Below are positions 36,968 to 48,931 of a DNA stretch of 64,000 nucleotides, piece after piece. Position 1 is the first letter of the stretch; every line of letters starts with the position of its first letter. The stretch is from Krasilnikovozyma curviuscula (lineage: Eukaryota > Basidiomycota > Tremellomycetes > Cystofilobasidiales > Mrakiaceae), in assembly GCA_014825775.1 (NCBI GenBank), contig MVAQ01000002.1, forward strand, positions 186,001 to 250,000. The letters are read 5' to 3'. The notes beneath the pieces are model-generated. The model saw only the letters and a program-made list of their open reading frames with translations, had not been told where the DNA came from and did no database searches. A program made the translations under genes and the position numbers.

Positions 36968-37705
36968 TGATAGGCAAAGCAACCAGACGAGCTTTTTTTT
37001 GGGGGGGGACAAGAGAAAGATGAGGTTGGAAGAAACAAAGAACGGATATTTTTCTTCGTGGGTTCTTATAGCTGCGCGTTTTGCCCGTTTTACAATGAAA
37101 GAATATTTATCCCTGTACCCGATCACGTCGATTATGATCGTCAAACAGGGCGGATTTGCTCCGTAGCGTGTTTTGCAGCAAGATATTTTGGGATGATCGT
37201 TTGCCCCACATGTATTTTCATCTGGAATTGAGTCCCGCGAATCCTCAAACGTGCTGCAATCCCTGGAAAAGGCGTTGGCTATCACCGTGAAAAAAAAAAA
37301 TCAAACGCATCGCCGGCGCGCGTGGTCGGATGTCTGAAACCAACCTTTTTATCGGCATTAAGGCAGCAAAACTTGTGTTGAGAAGGCCCTTGAGATTAGA
37401 TTGATTCCAAATCTAACTGCACCGGATGACATAAAAGGTTATCAAAACAACGGCAAAGCGTGTCACCGCATCGACTTTTTGAAACGAGTGACCTGCCCTA
37501 CGCCCCTCTTCTCATAGTAGCCTCCTGCTAGTTTGGTCTGTTCTCAAACAACGACTCAACTGCCTTTGAAATTCTTGATACATTTGTTCTTTTCCTCAGA
37601 GACTGCTCATTCACTCAATACAACCTTTAAAGTAAGTCTGTGGTGACCTCTGTCGTGAGAATTTCTGACCTTTCTTACCTTTTTTTTTTTCGACGCAAAA
37701 CAGCG
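36968..37705. promoter_or_regulatory. divergent promoter region between GH71 and GPI-glycoprotein genes
   Basis: A 740-base non-coding stretch separates two divergently transcribed cell-surface genes. It includes homopolymer runs (a G-run preceded by T8 near 36993, A-run near 37290, T-run near 37680) and the leader intron at 37631-37703. Shared control is inferred from position only. Confidence 0.4.
37631..37703 (+). other. 5'-UTR intron ending two bases before the start codon
   Basis: GTAAGTCTG at 37631 is followed by a T-rich tract and ends GCAAAACAG at 37703; the ATG is at 37706. Size and signals match the gene's coding introns. Confidence 0.6.
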
Positions 37706-39791
37706 ATGTTCTCTTCATTACTCTTTCCAGCAGCTGCTCTTCTAGCTTCCAGCTCCCTAGTATCTGCTCAAGTACGTCTTGCTCGCGAGTCGACTTGCTG
37801 TTCGGTCCATCTGCGTTGGGCTTGTCACTTCGCCGTGTTGACCTCCTTTTCCCGTTTCTACTGCGCTTTTCTTGGTGCACCTTGCCAAAAATAGGTGACT
37901 GCTACTGGAACGATGGGAGGTGAATAGTGAAAATTCTTTTTGTCCTCTAGAATGACTTCCAAACTCTGATGGTTGAGCTGGGTCGTGGGACTGACTTCAT
38001 GTCTCTTACTTCTCTGATAATCACTTTTGACTCCATCCTCAACCCCAGTCACCAATCCAGCTCAACCAAGTTTAGGAACATATAATCAGACCTCCATGGT
38101 CCGACTACTATCTGTGAATTCTTACGACGATTTGTACGTGCCTTTGCTTTTGGGTTTTGGGACCCACTGTGTCTTGGCCCTTCTCTAATTATAGAACTCA
38201 ATGTGCACAGCTGTCTATTTGGTCCACCTGAAAACGGCCCTGATTCTGAGATTGGTGAGACTGAAGCAGAGGAAGTCGCCTGGTGCACGAGTGAGTCCTC
38301 GTTTTTCTGTTGCGGTGTCGATATTTTGCGGAGCTCCAGCTGGAATCAAAACAAGGGGTCGACCGTCTTAATCCCTTCCCGCCGTCGCTATTGGCGAAAC
38401 AACATATCTGACATTTGTTTTCCCTCTTTTTGTGCTACACCTTGCAGAACCAAGGAATGGTGCGCGTCTGATTCCAGATGGAACCTTCTACGCCATCCAC
38501 TTCGTAAAGACTCCACTCTACGTTCAAATCACTGGATGGGGAGACTTTACCAAACTGAACATTCCATACGGTGACGAGGGAGGTGAGCTTGACCCACACG
38601 GAGCTACTGGTCTCGGTAAGTAACGAACATCCGTCCGTCACGGCCCCAGGGCGAGGGTTTCTGTTATTAATAATCGCTGCCCTGTTAATAGGTAATCCTG
38701 TCGGCGGAAACGTGACTTCTAACGTTACTGGCTCTGATGTTAACTACGAAGAATGGTATGTTTTTAATACTTCAGCTTTATCGCGATGCGCTGACCATCG
38801 ATGTGGTGCGCTCTGTATTCAGGATGAACTACATGGCCTACAACCAGTTCTGTATCCGTGTCTGTACTGCTGAGAACTCAACTTATTCTGCTGCAGTTGA
38901 GTGTGAACACACTTTTGATTTGATGGGTGAGTGATCGAAAATTTGGCGTGTTATCGATTTCTTACGCGCTAACTAACCTTAAACACTCGATTGCGGTCTT
39001 TGATCCCTAATCATCAATATCATAACAAAAAAAAACAAAAAAAGGTTGTGAATGGGTTATGCCAGGCGACTATACGAATGGAACCTACACCAGCTGCGAT
39101 GGAGACGCTGCTTACCCCCCAGGAGTCTACCCCGTCGGCTCTGCCGGTTCTGGAACCACGTCTACCTTTGCCCAGAGATACACAAACACTGCATCTGGTG
39201 ACATGTAAATTTGATCTGCTCTGATGCTCGAGCAGGAGCTTTACTATATTGTGAGACCTCACGCTGATATCTGTTTACCTTTTCAACATTTTTAGGTGGA
39301 CCATCGGTGACACTGTCACTCCTCAAACTGCCTTCTTAGTGCGTTTTTGGACTTAAGTTTTGAGTTTGCTCAACAGCTGACGATGCCCTTGTATTGTGTT
39401 CGAACAGACCCCTGCGTCTTCCAACTGCGTCACTTACTCTTCGCCATCAAACGGTGTTCTTGCGGTTCAAACTGCTGGTGTAAACTCTACTGCTGCTGGT
39501 AGTGTGGCTGCATCAGGTAAGTACACCAGCGAAGCTTCCACGTCTCTATCTCGCGCTCAAGCTGACATAGGAGTTCCTTCTCCAGCTGGCGTGAGCGCAG
39601 GAGCTTCTGGAACAACTGCTGCTCAAACAGGATCTGGTGCTTCAGGAGTTGCTAGAGCTACCAACTCTGCCTCCGCTTCCTCGACTGGTTCAGCTGGATT
39701 CAGAACCGCCACTGCTCCATCTGAAGTCTCTATTGTTGGTGTCGCTGTGATGCTAGTCGCTGCTTTGGGCGGGGCTGCATTTGTTCTTTAG
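37706..39791 (+). CDS. GPI-anchored surface glycoprotein, macrophage-activating-glycoprotein family
   Basis: The signal peptide is MFSSLLFPAAALLASSSLVSA. Many short exons then encode a Cys-containing ectodomain: GTFYAIHFVKTPLYVQITGWG, then GGELDPHGATGLGNPVGGNV, the block NQFCIRVCTAE, CEHTFDLMGCEWVMP, and GVYPVGSAGSGTTSTF. The ELDPHGATGLGNPVGG and FCIR-C blocks identify the basidiomycete family annotated as macrophage-activating glycoprotein (spelled macrofage in some databases). A Ser/Thr/Ala-rich stalk and a hydrophobic C-terminus (VSIVGVAVMLVAALGGAAFVL) indicate a GPI anchor. An intron at about 39519-39571, GTAAGT to GACATAG, is likely inside the stalk. It is probably a heavily mannosylated wall protein; the molecular function is unknown. 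Confidence 0.85.
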
Positions 39792-40136
39792 ATGCACAGA
39801 AATTCTTCGCTTACTCTGTTTTCGCATTGCATTCCGTGGACGCTGCTAAACCTGCAATGTCGACTTTCTTCTTGGACAATCTCATTTTCACCTATTCCCC
39901 ATAAAATTATACCTTACGACAGCGACACCTTTGATATGTCTAGCATGGTCTCTCTTTACAGTTTTTCGAGTGTTGCAAGAGACACGACAATCTGAAAGCC
40001 AAGCACTAAATATATATATATATATATATATTATCCAGAGGTATCACAGCGGAGCAAGATAAATGTACAACATTTTTTCTTCTCTAAGCAGCCAGAAACA
40101 ATAGAACGAAGAGCAGAACTAAAAATATCTTGAGAC
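39792..40136. other. convergent 3' region
   Basis: About 345 AT-rich bases lie between two convergent stops. It holds both 3' UTRs and the TA repeat listed separately; nothing coding was seen. Confidence 0.5.
40010..40031. repeat. (TA)n microsatellite
   Basis: A perfect alternating TA tract of about 22 bases sits between the convergent stops of the GPI glycoprotein and the large unknown gene. It is probably length-variable and may double as an A/T-rich termination region. Confidence 0.9.
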
Positions 40137-41309
40137 TTATTCTGAAGGTGCCGCTGCCTGCGCACCGCTCGATGATAATGATGTCGATCGCTGGGGCAGC
40201 ATATCAATTGACTCAATGTTCAACGTGTCCCCACGTCCAGCCAGACTATCAAATGTATCAGAGTGAGGTATATTGGGTGATGTACCAACTGTCGGCACAG
40301 GTTTTCTCTTCATGTTGTGAGGAGACGGTCGGTTGCTGTTGCTGCCTTTGTATGAGGACTGGGAATTGGGTGAAGTCGGTGGGTCTGAATTACTGGAGGA
40401 GCTTCGTTGCAGCTGTCTCGATTGATGATAATTGTCACGGTAGGGTGAGCTAAAGGATGGTGGAAGGGCGGATGAAACGAAAGATTCCGAATCGGACGTT
40501 CGTCTATTAAAGACCGGATCAGAGATTTCGCTGATGGGCTTGGGCGATTTTTTACCAAATAGACTCGGCATCTTCATCTTTTTCTTCTCCTTTACACTAA
40601 TGTTAACGCTGTTGGGCTTGTTGCCCAAAGACGTTGAAGATGGCGATCGAAGATGGGCTGGTATGTCTGTAGCAGATGCTCCGTCAGCGGTACGAAGACT
40701 GAAGAGTCGATTAGGGTCATTTTGCTTAATGCTGCTTCCAAACTCGTCTGCTGTGGGACTTGGACCTGAATCGGAGAACGAACGACCGATGGGCGTTGCG
40801 AAGAGCCCCATTACCTCCCCTTCCCCTCCTGAGGGTCGAGATGGTCCACTAAATGATGCTGAGCTAAAATTTGATCGACTTTTCTCCAAACTAGCTGAAG
40901 GTGGCAGAGGCGGTAGCGGAGGACTATTCTGGGCGGCATCTTTGGCCCACTTCATGTTCAGCTTGTTGAGGCTCTTAGAGATAGAGCTTGTACGACTTCT
41001 AGGCTTGACGAAGCTAGAAGGATCTTCTACAGGAGATTCTTTGTCAGGTATACCACCTGGAATACCAGTTGTCGCCTGATCGTACTGCATTCTCTCCATG
41101 GTTTCTCTGGAGACCTGTTGAGGAGTCGTTGGATCTCCATTAGAGGAGAATGTTTGTTGAAGGAGCGGAGAACCAGAGAACGGGACAGTAGGCCATTGTG
41201 GTTGACCTTGTTGGCTCGACATTACATCGCCAAAGCTCATGGCGGAGAATGGGGTTGTTGGAACATCAGGAGCTGGGCGTTCAGAGCTGGAGTTTGAAGT
41301 CCTGTTCTC

Positions 41310-41340
<31 letters not shown>

Positions 41341-44074
41341 CTCCTGTCCTGAGTATGTTTTGAAAAAAACGTACGTCTTGTTTAAGAATGATCCACCAAT
41401 GCGACTTTTTCCCACGCTGTCATCACTCATACTCCTATCCTCAGCAGTCTTGAACTTTGGTGAAGGGACAGGAGGACTGGCAACGTTTTGAATAGCACTA
41501 TTGGCAGGTGGAGGAATAGGCGTGAACGGTCGTGACCGCTCTTCGGTGGTTGGCTGGTTCAGAGCAGAGAGAATTCCTACGTTGGGACTCGCTTCATTAG
41601 AGGCCTGCGTGGAAAACTTGAGATCTCTCGGTGAGAGCGCATGAAGGACTGTTCAATGAAAACAGAGTCATTAGTTACAATGTAAATTGAAGAAGCGAGA
41701 ATAGCTCGTTAACCTTTTTCAAGATCATCCAGCTGAGCATGCATGATCATACCGCTACCTCTTCTGTCATCCATCGCAACGCTTGTAGCAACACTAAGAG
41801 TTGATCCCCTAGACATATTGACACCTCCAGTGAGAGTAGACTCTTGAGACATGGGTTGTGATACAGGAAGGCTCGTGCCTTTAGGCGGTGCTGGTTCGAA
41901 TTTACCTTCATTCAACAGAATAGGTGATGCTAGCGTGAAAGATGTCGATGGTGGCATAAGAGGTTTGTTTCCGTTGGAGATGGCGTTAGAGAAAGTCGTC
42001 GTCGTTGCTGACGCGGAAGTTGGCAGAGGGGGTGGTGGTAATGAGTTTCTGGGAGGTGGTGACAAGCTCCTCCTGCTGCTGGGTGGCGATTTGAGCGTTA
42101 AAGGGGCATAAGTCGGTGTTTTGTTGAGAAGGGCCAGTATTTCTTTGGTATCCCTCTCAATGTGGTTCAGCCGGCCGTCGAGTTCATCTTCCTCCTCCAG
42201 CGCTTCGACACCCTTGATCTTGTCCCAGCCCTGATCTTCCAAACTTACAAACTTTGACGAGTCAACTTCGTTCATCATTCGAGATTCCCTCATATTGGCC
42301 CATTCCAATTCGTCGTCGGGGAAGACGTCGCCGAGTGGATCTGCTGTTGCTGAGAAGCTCGAGCTGTCATGGTTGTAAAGAGAATCGTCTTGGGTTTGGT
42401 CGTAGGTTGCCGCATTCGAAGTATCGCCCGCATCTAGCTGATCTTGGTGATACTGATGCTCATCATCGGCTTCGTCATTGTCCTCCATCATCGTGTAGCG
42501 AGCGCCATGCTCATCTTCGGCAGCCTCATCCTCCTCCTCCTCATCGACTTCCTCCTCCTCAGCTCCGTGCTTACTTGAGTATGTCGAGAAGTTAAGAGGT
42601 ATCTCTGAACTCCCAGATTTGCCCAACAGGTACAACTTCCGTTCTCCATCAGTCTCCTTTGGTTTCGCACTCCTCACACGTTTCAACCAGGGACCAAACC
42701 ATCGACCTTGCGGACTTTGATCATCCACTTCGAACTCAATGGTACCGACAATCGGGAGCTGGGGGACTGGAGATAAAAGTGATGGGCTGAAATGAATGGA
42801 GGAAGTAGTGGTATCTGGAGTCGAAGCGACCGGTGGGGTTTCAGGAGGGTGTGAATTTCGTGAAGGCGACGTCGTTGCGCTGCTGCTGGCAAACAGGGTT
42901 TTCATGTGATGTTGCTGGAATATACCACGATTTGAGCTTGACGTAGGACTCGGGTAAGCCCGTTCTTCAGCACCGTTTTCACTCCTGCTAGCACCGATGT
43001 GAGGTGTTGCGGGTGGGCCACCATTGACACCATATCCATCTCCTCCACCCCCAGCCCAATTCACAACTGAACGGTCAACTCTGAAGAACCCGGACCATAG
43101 CACTTTCCACGCATCTTCGCCGATTTTCGGCCCTTGCCCACCACCAAACTGAGTATCATCCCCCCTAGAACTCGTAGTAGAGTCACTTTGAATCGACCCG
43201 TTAGAGATAGGGCGCTGGTTTCTGTTAGAGAATCTCTTGCTCGGTAACGAGGGTGAAGGTGTAGGCGAGGGAGAGTGGGTATGTGACCGTCCGGATGAGG
43301 ATGAAGGTGGCGCAGTGGGTTGGTGAGTTACAAAGTAGACTATGAGGCCTCCTACACTGGGCAGTTGATATTCACGGGCAATTGCTAGTAATTGACCGTT
43401 GAGTGTTGGATACAGAGGTAAAAGCGATCCTCTTCGAGTCCTGCCAGACAGCTCTGGTGGGGGTAATACTGAAACCAGGAATCGACTGGGTACATGACTG
43501 AAACCTGAGGGGCTCCTCGACCTGTTCCCATTGTTACCAAAGGAGGGCGAAGCTGGAGAGAACTGACCGCCTTGGTTGATGAGTGGGGAGAAGGAAGATG
43601 ACTGGGATATCGAAGGTGAAAAGGTCGACGCGGGCAACGCTACAGACGGAGGGAGGCTGATCGCAACACCAAACGACTGAGCAATACGAGCAACTCTGTG
43701 GGGGGATAGAGGAGTACCAGTATGAGGGACGACATGCTGTTGAAACGTGATGCAAACGCTCAGTATGCCTACTTTCCCTTCAGACTAGTCTACTTCTCCT
43801 GTACGGTCGTGTTCGTAGGAAAAGATTAGGAACTTACTGCTCTGCCCTCCGTAATCAGCCTATCCATCTCAGAGTTGTCTTCCTTCTTATTCAGCGCGGG
43901 TTTTGGTGTGCTGCTCAGTTGCCGAAGCTGGAGCTCCTGCTGATGCTGGCTGGGTGAAACTGGGACGGGGGGTACGACCTTTGAAGCTGAAGCTATGTTG
44001 GAAGCTGTGGGTGATCTTGTCAGAGGTCGCTTCGCTGGCCACGCTTCTTCAGCTGTCATGACCAGGGGAGCCAT
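40137..44074 (-). CDS. large conserved protein of unknown function, probably basidiomycete-specific
   Basis: The start at 44074 reads MAPLVMTAEEAW. After a first intron (donor GTAAGTTCC, resuming at HVVPHTGTPLSP) a partly globular part shows RFLVSVLPPPELSG, LLPLYPTLNGQLLAIAREYQ, GGLIVYFVT, EDAWKVLWSGFFRVD, and IVGTIEFEVDD. Only these islands look folded. The rest, over 900 residues, is Ser/Pro-rich or acidic and likely disordered, with a helical segment LDGRLNHIERDTKEILALL. The last kilobase is mostly polar, with basic VKEKKKMKMPSLFGKKS. I recognise no catalytic motif. One intron near 41310-41372 contains a 29-base T tract on the coding strand. It is divergent from the Bre2 gene. Confidence 0.72.
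41310..41338. repeat. A29/T29 homopolymer inside an intron
   Basis: Twenty-nine consecutive A on the + strand read as T on the transcribed strand. It lies between a GTACGT donor and the acceptor GAGAACAG of the minus-strand unknown gene, so it forms an extreme polypyrimidine tract. Confidence 0.85.
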
Positions 44075-44814
44075 CGTTGTGAATATTGGGGTGACCGTCG
44101 GTGAGCAGAGTGACGCGCCTCTGCAGCAGGCTTCCCAGCTGAAAGTGGGATTGAATGGGAAATTCTTGCTGAGCTCTCAGAGGTTGAATCCAGGTTCGGA
44201 GCTGCTTTAGCTCCGTACCCAAAATTTCTTAACCAAAGTACTTTGATTTTTGGCGAGAAAACAACAGGTTAAACTCTAACTCTGCAGTTGCGACGCGCCG
44301 CTGGCGGTTCAGCTCGAACGATCAAAACACTCTAGGGCTTTCAGTAAAATCCTCTGTGACTTGCTTCAGTAGATATCACTCTTCTGATATATTTGAAGAG
44401 GCGAGTTTGGTCTTTCTTTCACCTCAAATCCGTTGAAAATGGCGGCAACATGGCTGACTTGTGCTGTTACCCAGATAAGCTTTATAACTCCTCTGTCAAC
44501 ACCCTACCTTCCAAGGATCCAGCTCGGACTGCGTTAGATTGCCAATCTCTCACTGAAGCAATTTGAAGGAATTTTGGGGTTGGAAATCTTTTCCCGTTCT
44601 TCCAGCGTGTTATCGACTCCAGACTGTTGTTTAACTTCAAGAGATTGTTCTTAGTACCTTGAATAGGCGTGAGTTCGTACCGGACGTATCTTATGAACTG
44701 CTCTCTGAAGTTTCCTAACCTCATACTCGTTCTGCACGCGACTCAGCTAGAGCTCACTCTGATTCTCCAAAAAAAGAGAGGGAGGTCGTTGGTTCTCAGT
44801 GGTGCTTGAGTAGC
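44075..44814. promoter_or_regulatory. divergent intergenic region between the unknown gene and the Bre2 gene
   Basis: About 740 bases separate the two divergent starts. No ORF of note; a pyrimidine-rich stretch (CTTTCTTTCACCTC near 44412) may be part of a leader. Shared promoter activity is inferred from arrangement only. Confidence 0.4.
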
Positions 44815-47726
44815 ATGGCTAGATCCAGAAAACCTCTCGATAACACTCCTGATGAAGATGCCTCTGTCGGTATGTAAAGCTCGCTTTTCATGGCCACATT
44901 TTGGTCGGGTGGCATGACGAACTGATTCCCGTCGCACACCTCATCAAATCCAGGCGGTTCGTCTCATGAGAGCGGTTCAGCTTCGCGTTCTAGTAAAAGG
45001 AGGAGGAGTTCTAGCGTCGACGAGGGTGCCAAGCAGCGGAGGCGATCCAACACACCCTCCAAGCTCAACACTTCGGCGGCTGACGGTGACATAGAAGCAG
45101 CTGAGGATGATCCCAGTACACAGCCTTCCTATTCGCTAGGTTCTCGCCATAACTCCAGACGAAAATCATCTCACAAGGCTCTTTCGCCACTACCTCCAGC
45201 CGAGAATGAAGAAAAAGTGTTCGAGAGCGAGGCAGATGCCAGGCGATCTTTGAACCACCTATCAGAAGCGCAATCAACTCAATCCTCTCCCCATATCCCA
45301 TCATCAACATCCGACGGCACTTCAGACAACGCTACGAGCTCAAAAACTGACAGGCGAGGGGTAGCAACACGGATGGTGAGGAGGAAATCGAACGCGCCTG
45401 ACAAACTGCAATCGGCAGTATCTAATCATCAACGTGCGCCCTCAGTGGATCCTGAAGGCGGAGACTCGGTGATGGAGTATGCTGAAGCGGAAGCAGAGGA
45501 CTCCGCTTCGCTGGGAAGTTCATCGTCCACCGCCGCCGCGAATTCTAAGATACTGCAGGTCGAAGAGCCAGCTACGAATTCCTCCATCCCATCAATAGTC
45601 TTACCAGATGATGAAGGAGATGTGCCAGGTGATCCTACCAACAAAATAATAAGCGCCAACGTATCCGACTCTGAGATCATTCCTGAAACTCCACCTGGCT
45701 CAGCAGCCTCTAGCTCCCAAAACGATGCAACAGAATCAACACTCAGAGCAACATCATCAGCGAAGCGAACTTCGCTTCCACCGATATCCAAACTGCCAAC
45801 AGACCCGATCCAACCCTCTCCAACCCCGGACGACCATGAACGTGAAGTGGAAGCAATACAGGCGCCTGAGATGAGTAGAAGGTCATCTGGTCGAACAATC
45901 ATCAAGACTGAGAAATCAGACTTTGTGGATATCTCGACAATCGATCCCGTGAATGGGGAGCGTGATGAGGTGGTGGTAGCTACGGAAGTCCTAGTCGTCG
46001 GTGCTTCAGAAACAGAAGAAAAGAAGCCTTACATACCACAGCTGGCTAGGCTACCGGTCTTTATTGAAAGTAAAGAAACCGCTAAGGATGGGTTGTACAC
46101 TACGGCTGATGTTCCAATGACCAAAATTGGTGAGTTATCCCCCACTTACCGATGCTCTAGTCCCTAATGGTTTTCATTACGCCAGGGTTCACCTACGTGC
46201 CTTGCTATCCATCCCCGAACGAGTCACCAAACAAAGACCTTGGTTTCTATCGTCCGGTTGCAGCTCTTCCCGTCCAACCTTCAGCAGTCAGAATGTCATT
46301 CAACGACCGATCCAACCATCTTCGCATCTCCAAAGACGGCCTCACCGTCTCAGCAGTCAGTGGATTCCGATCTGGTCGCGCCAATGTACCTATTCGATTG
46401 GGAAGATGGTACTGTGAAGTCAAGGTGCTCCAAGCTGGGGGTGAATCCGGAGGGAATGTTCGTGTGGGCTTCGCGCGTCGGGAAACGTCATTGAATGGAC
46501 CTGTTGGACTGGACGGTCATTCTTACGGCATCAGAGACGTTACTGGACAGAAGATTACTCAAGCTAGGCTTACACCGTATGCTGAGAAGGGCTTCGGAAC
46601 TGGAGATGTAGTTGGGATGTACATCTGCATCGAACCGAGATACAAGGATCTTTCACCACCAAAAGACCCAGCTTCATCCACTTCCGCTGTTGAAGGCTCC
46701 GAAGAGACTAATAAACCAAAACGTGAAATTATTTCGGACGAGATCGTTCGCCGTCGAGTCCCCATCTCTTTCAAGAACCAACTTTACTTTGAAGTTCGAG
46801 ACGCGGTGCCTTCCAAAGAAATGGAGGTTTTGATGGATCCACCACCTCCACCGCGTACCAAAAAATCAAAAGCCGGTATTACCATCAAAGACAAGACTCT
46901 TCCGTCTGCCGATGCCATGCAATCTGCGACTGCTGGTATCCCTCTTCGCCCACTGGAGAAGCTTGAAGGGTCCAAGATTAAGTTTTACATCAATGGCGTG
47001 TCACCTGGTGTTGCCTTTGAGGACATCTATGACTTCAGGCCTCTCAAATCTGCCAAATCAAACGACTCATCTTCAAAAGCGAATAAGCTGCCAGCAAAGC
47101 AGGTCTCCAAACCAGAGCTCGACCCGATCGATGACGGAACTCTGGGCTACTTCCCATTCTTGTCAGCGTTTGGAGGAGGTAAAATGCAGTTCAACGCTGG
47201 TCCCAACTTCGACTTCCCACCACCAAGGGGGGAGGGGACGGATGAAGGTGAATGGCGGCCGTTGTGCGATCGTTTCGACGAGTACTATGAGGAGTGTAGG
47301 GTCTTGGATGAGAGAGACGAGAGGGTATTCTGTGACAAGTACAAGAAGGATGAAGCTGCTAAAAGGAGAGAAGCGAGGAAGGCCGCTAGAGAATCCTCCC
47401 CTGCGTCAATGTCCACCCTCCCTAATACCACCACGACCAACGGTGGCTCTTCTGGGGACGCAGGAAACCCTTCCACTGCTCGTAGGAAACAACCAAATCA
47501 GTACACTTACAGGAACAAAGACAACAAGCCTCTTGTCCCTTCTGGTCTTGGTTCAAACACACCCCGGTCCTCACCTTCCCTTGGTTCAGCAACGCCTCAA
47601 CCTGAAGACACTGGCGCGACTCCACCGATTCTAGGAGATGATCCAGATGCCGAGGGGGAAGAGGCTGAAGATCAGGTCTACAATTCGTGGCCGAGTGCAG
47701 GAGGTATTAGAGAGTTAGAGGTATAG
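44815..47726 (+). CDS. BRE2: Ash2/Bre2 SPRY protein, COMPASS (H3K4 methyltransferase) subunit
   Basis: Three exons (44815-44869, 44954-46129, 46186-47726) give 923 residues. A long Ser-rich, charged N-terminus with basic SSKRRRSSS and AKQRRRS patches precedes the SPRY domain: GFTYVPCYPSP, FYRPVAALPVQPSAVRMSFND, HLRISKDGLTVSAVSGFRSGR, GRWYCEVKVL, VRVGFARRE, GYFPFLSAFGGG. The RISKDGLTV and GRWYCEVKV blocks match the ASH2L/Bre2 type of SPRY. An insert rich in Pro and Lys splits the SPRY, as in fungal Bre2. The C-terminus is Ser/Pro/Glu-rich. No PHD or winged helix is visible, in keeping with yeast Bre2. Family knowledge: Bre2 with Sdc1 supports Set1 catalysis on histone H3 Lys4 in the nucleus. 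Confidence 0.92.
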
Positions 47727-47833
47727 ATGCAGAAGTTTTGAAATATGTGCTGGTCAGATGTATCGCTCTTGGCCAACTGGCACTATCAGTCAATCAAATG
47801 TATACAACACGTGCAACTAAATAATCCGAGATT

Positions 47834-48815
47834 TCACTTCATTTTGGCTTTCTTGCTGTCATCTACCGTAGGGCTTTCTTCAGCCGCCCTCTTCGCAGAT
47901 ACCTTATTCTCAGCCTTCGCTGGAGGCATAGGAGTCGAGGGAGGAGAAGGTTTCTTTTTGAGGACCAGTCCTGGAATACCCTTCTTCGGTTTGGGCTTAG
48001 CTGGAGCGGCGACTGGTTTCGTTGTCGAACTGGTTGAAGAGGCAGGTACTGTTAAGGACGGAGGAGGACCAATATCTTTCTTCGCGGCAGTCGCACTGAT
48101 GATTTCGTGACAGAAAACGAAGTCAGAGTCGTGAAAGTTCATTGGAAGAAACGGCGCTGGAATAACGCACGATCGGAACTTTTTAAGGACTTCTTCCTCT
48201 GCTTGTTTCCGTTTCCTTTCCTCTTCTTCTTCTTTATTCTTCTCATCTGACAGGAATCTGATCTCGTCTTCTTCGAGACCTCTGAACTGGTTTGACATTT
48301 TCATTTTCTCGTCCCATTGCTACCGAGGAACCGAGCCATACCAAACCCAAATCTTCAGCAAATGATCGGTAATATTTCAAAAGTCTACGTGAGTTGCTCA
48401 CCTCCCTCTTCGTGTCTTTGTTAGTTTGAAGTTTCTACATGATAAGGAGGACATAATAATCAGTACTTTCGCTTCTCGGGTCGCAGGTTGGTTGAACGAA
48501 CCTCGTACAACGACCTTGGGTCATACTCTGCTTCCTCCTGCATGGGAGGAGGCTCTTGTCCTATTCTATTAAGAGAAAGAGTGTCAGAATCAGCGGTATG
48601 ATACTGGTGTGGACGTAATAAATACTCACCGAGCGTACGCAGCCTTCCAAGCTTCCTCCTTATTCTTTTTTGCTTCATCTAGCTCATTCTGAGAGACAAA
48701 CCTAGATCCGACCTAGATTTGCAGAACCAGATCAGTAGTGTGAGCAAAAAACAGAGCGAGGCAAAGCTGAAGGAACGAAACGACCTACCGAACCAGTCGT
48801 CGCTAATCCAGACAT
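47834..48815 (-). CDS. NIP30/FAM192A (PSME3IP1)-like nuclear protein
   Basis: A short first exon (MSGLATTGS) at 48815 joins VGSRFVSQNELDEAKKNKEEAW. The conserved N-terminal motif RFVSQNELDEA plus YDPRSLYEKLQTNKDTK and QFRGLEEDEIRFLSD is typical of the NIP30 family. A Lys/Glu-rich coiled-coil-like segment and a Pro/Lys tail ending KKAKMK follow, suiting a nuclear protein. The human relative binds the PA28-gamma proteasome activator and coilin; whether fungi share that partner is unknown. Four or five introns are visible. The start lies only about 115 bases from the divergent Rsc9-like gene. Confidence 0.83.
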
Positions 48816-48931
48816 ATTTGAGAGACTCTAGCTACTCGATACTTATGTTTACTTAATACACGTCAAACTCCCAAAGCGGTTGAAGATGTTTTGAGGGTTT
48901 GGGTCTCACTAAGACTCCAATTTCTCGTGCA

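Noticed and set aside
40534..41079. A 181-codon + strand ORF
   Set aside because: It is a shadow of the Ser/Pro-rich minus-strand gene; the minus frame is open far longer and joins by introns to its other exons.
41310..41338. A-tract considered as the poly-A tail of a retroposon
   Set aside because: No target-site duplication or element body is next to it, and it sits neatly in an intron before an acceptor.
45429..45905. A 158-codon minus-strand ORF opposite the Bre2 N-terminus
   Set aside because: It mirrors the Ser-rich low-complexity coding strand and has no independent support.
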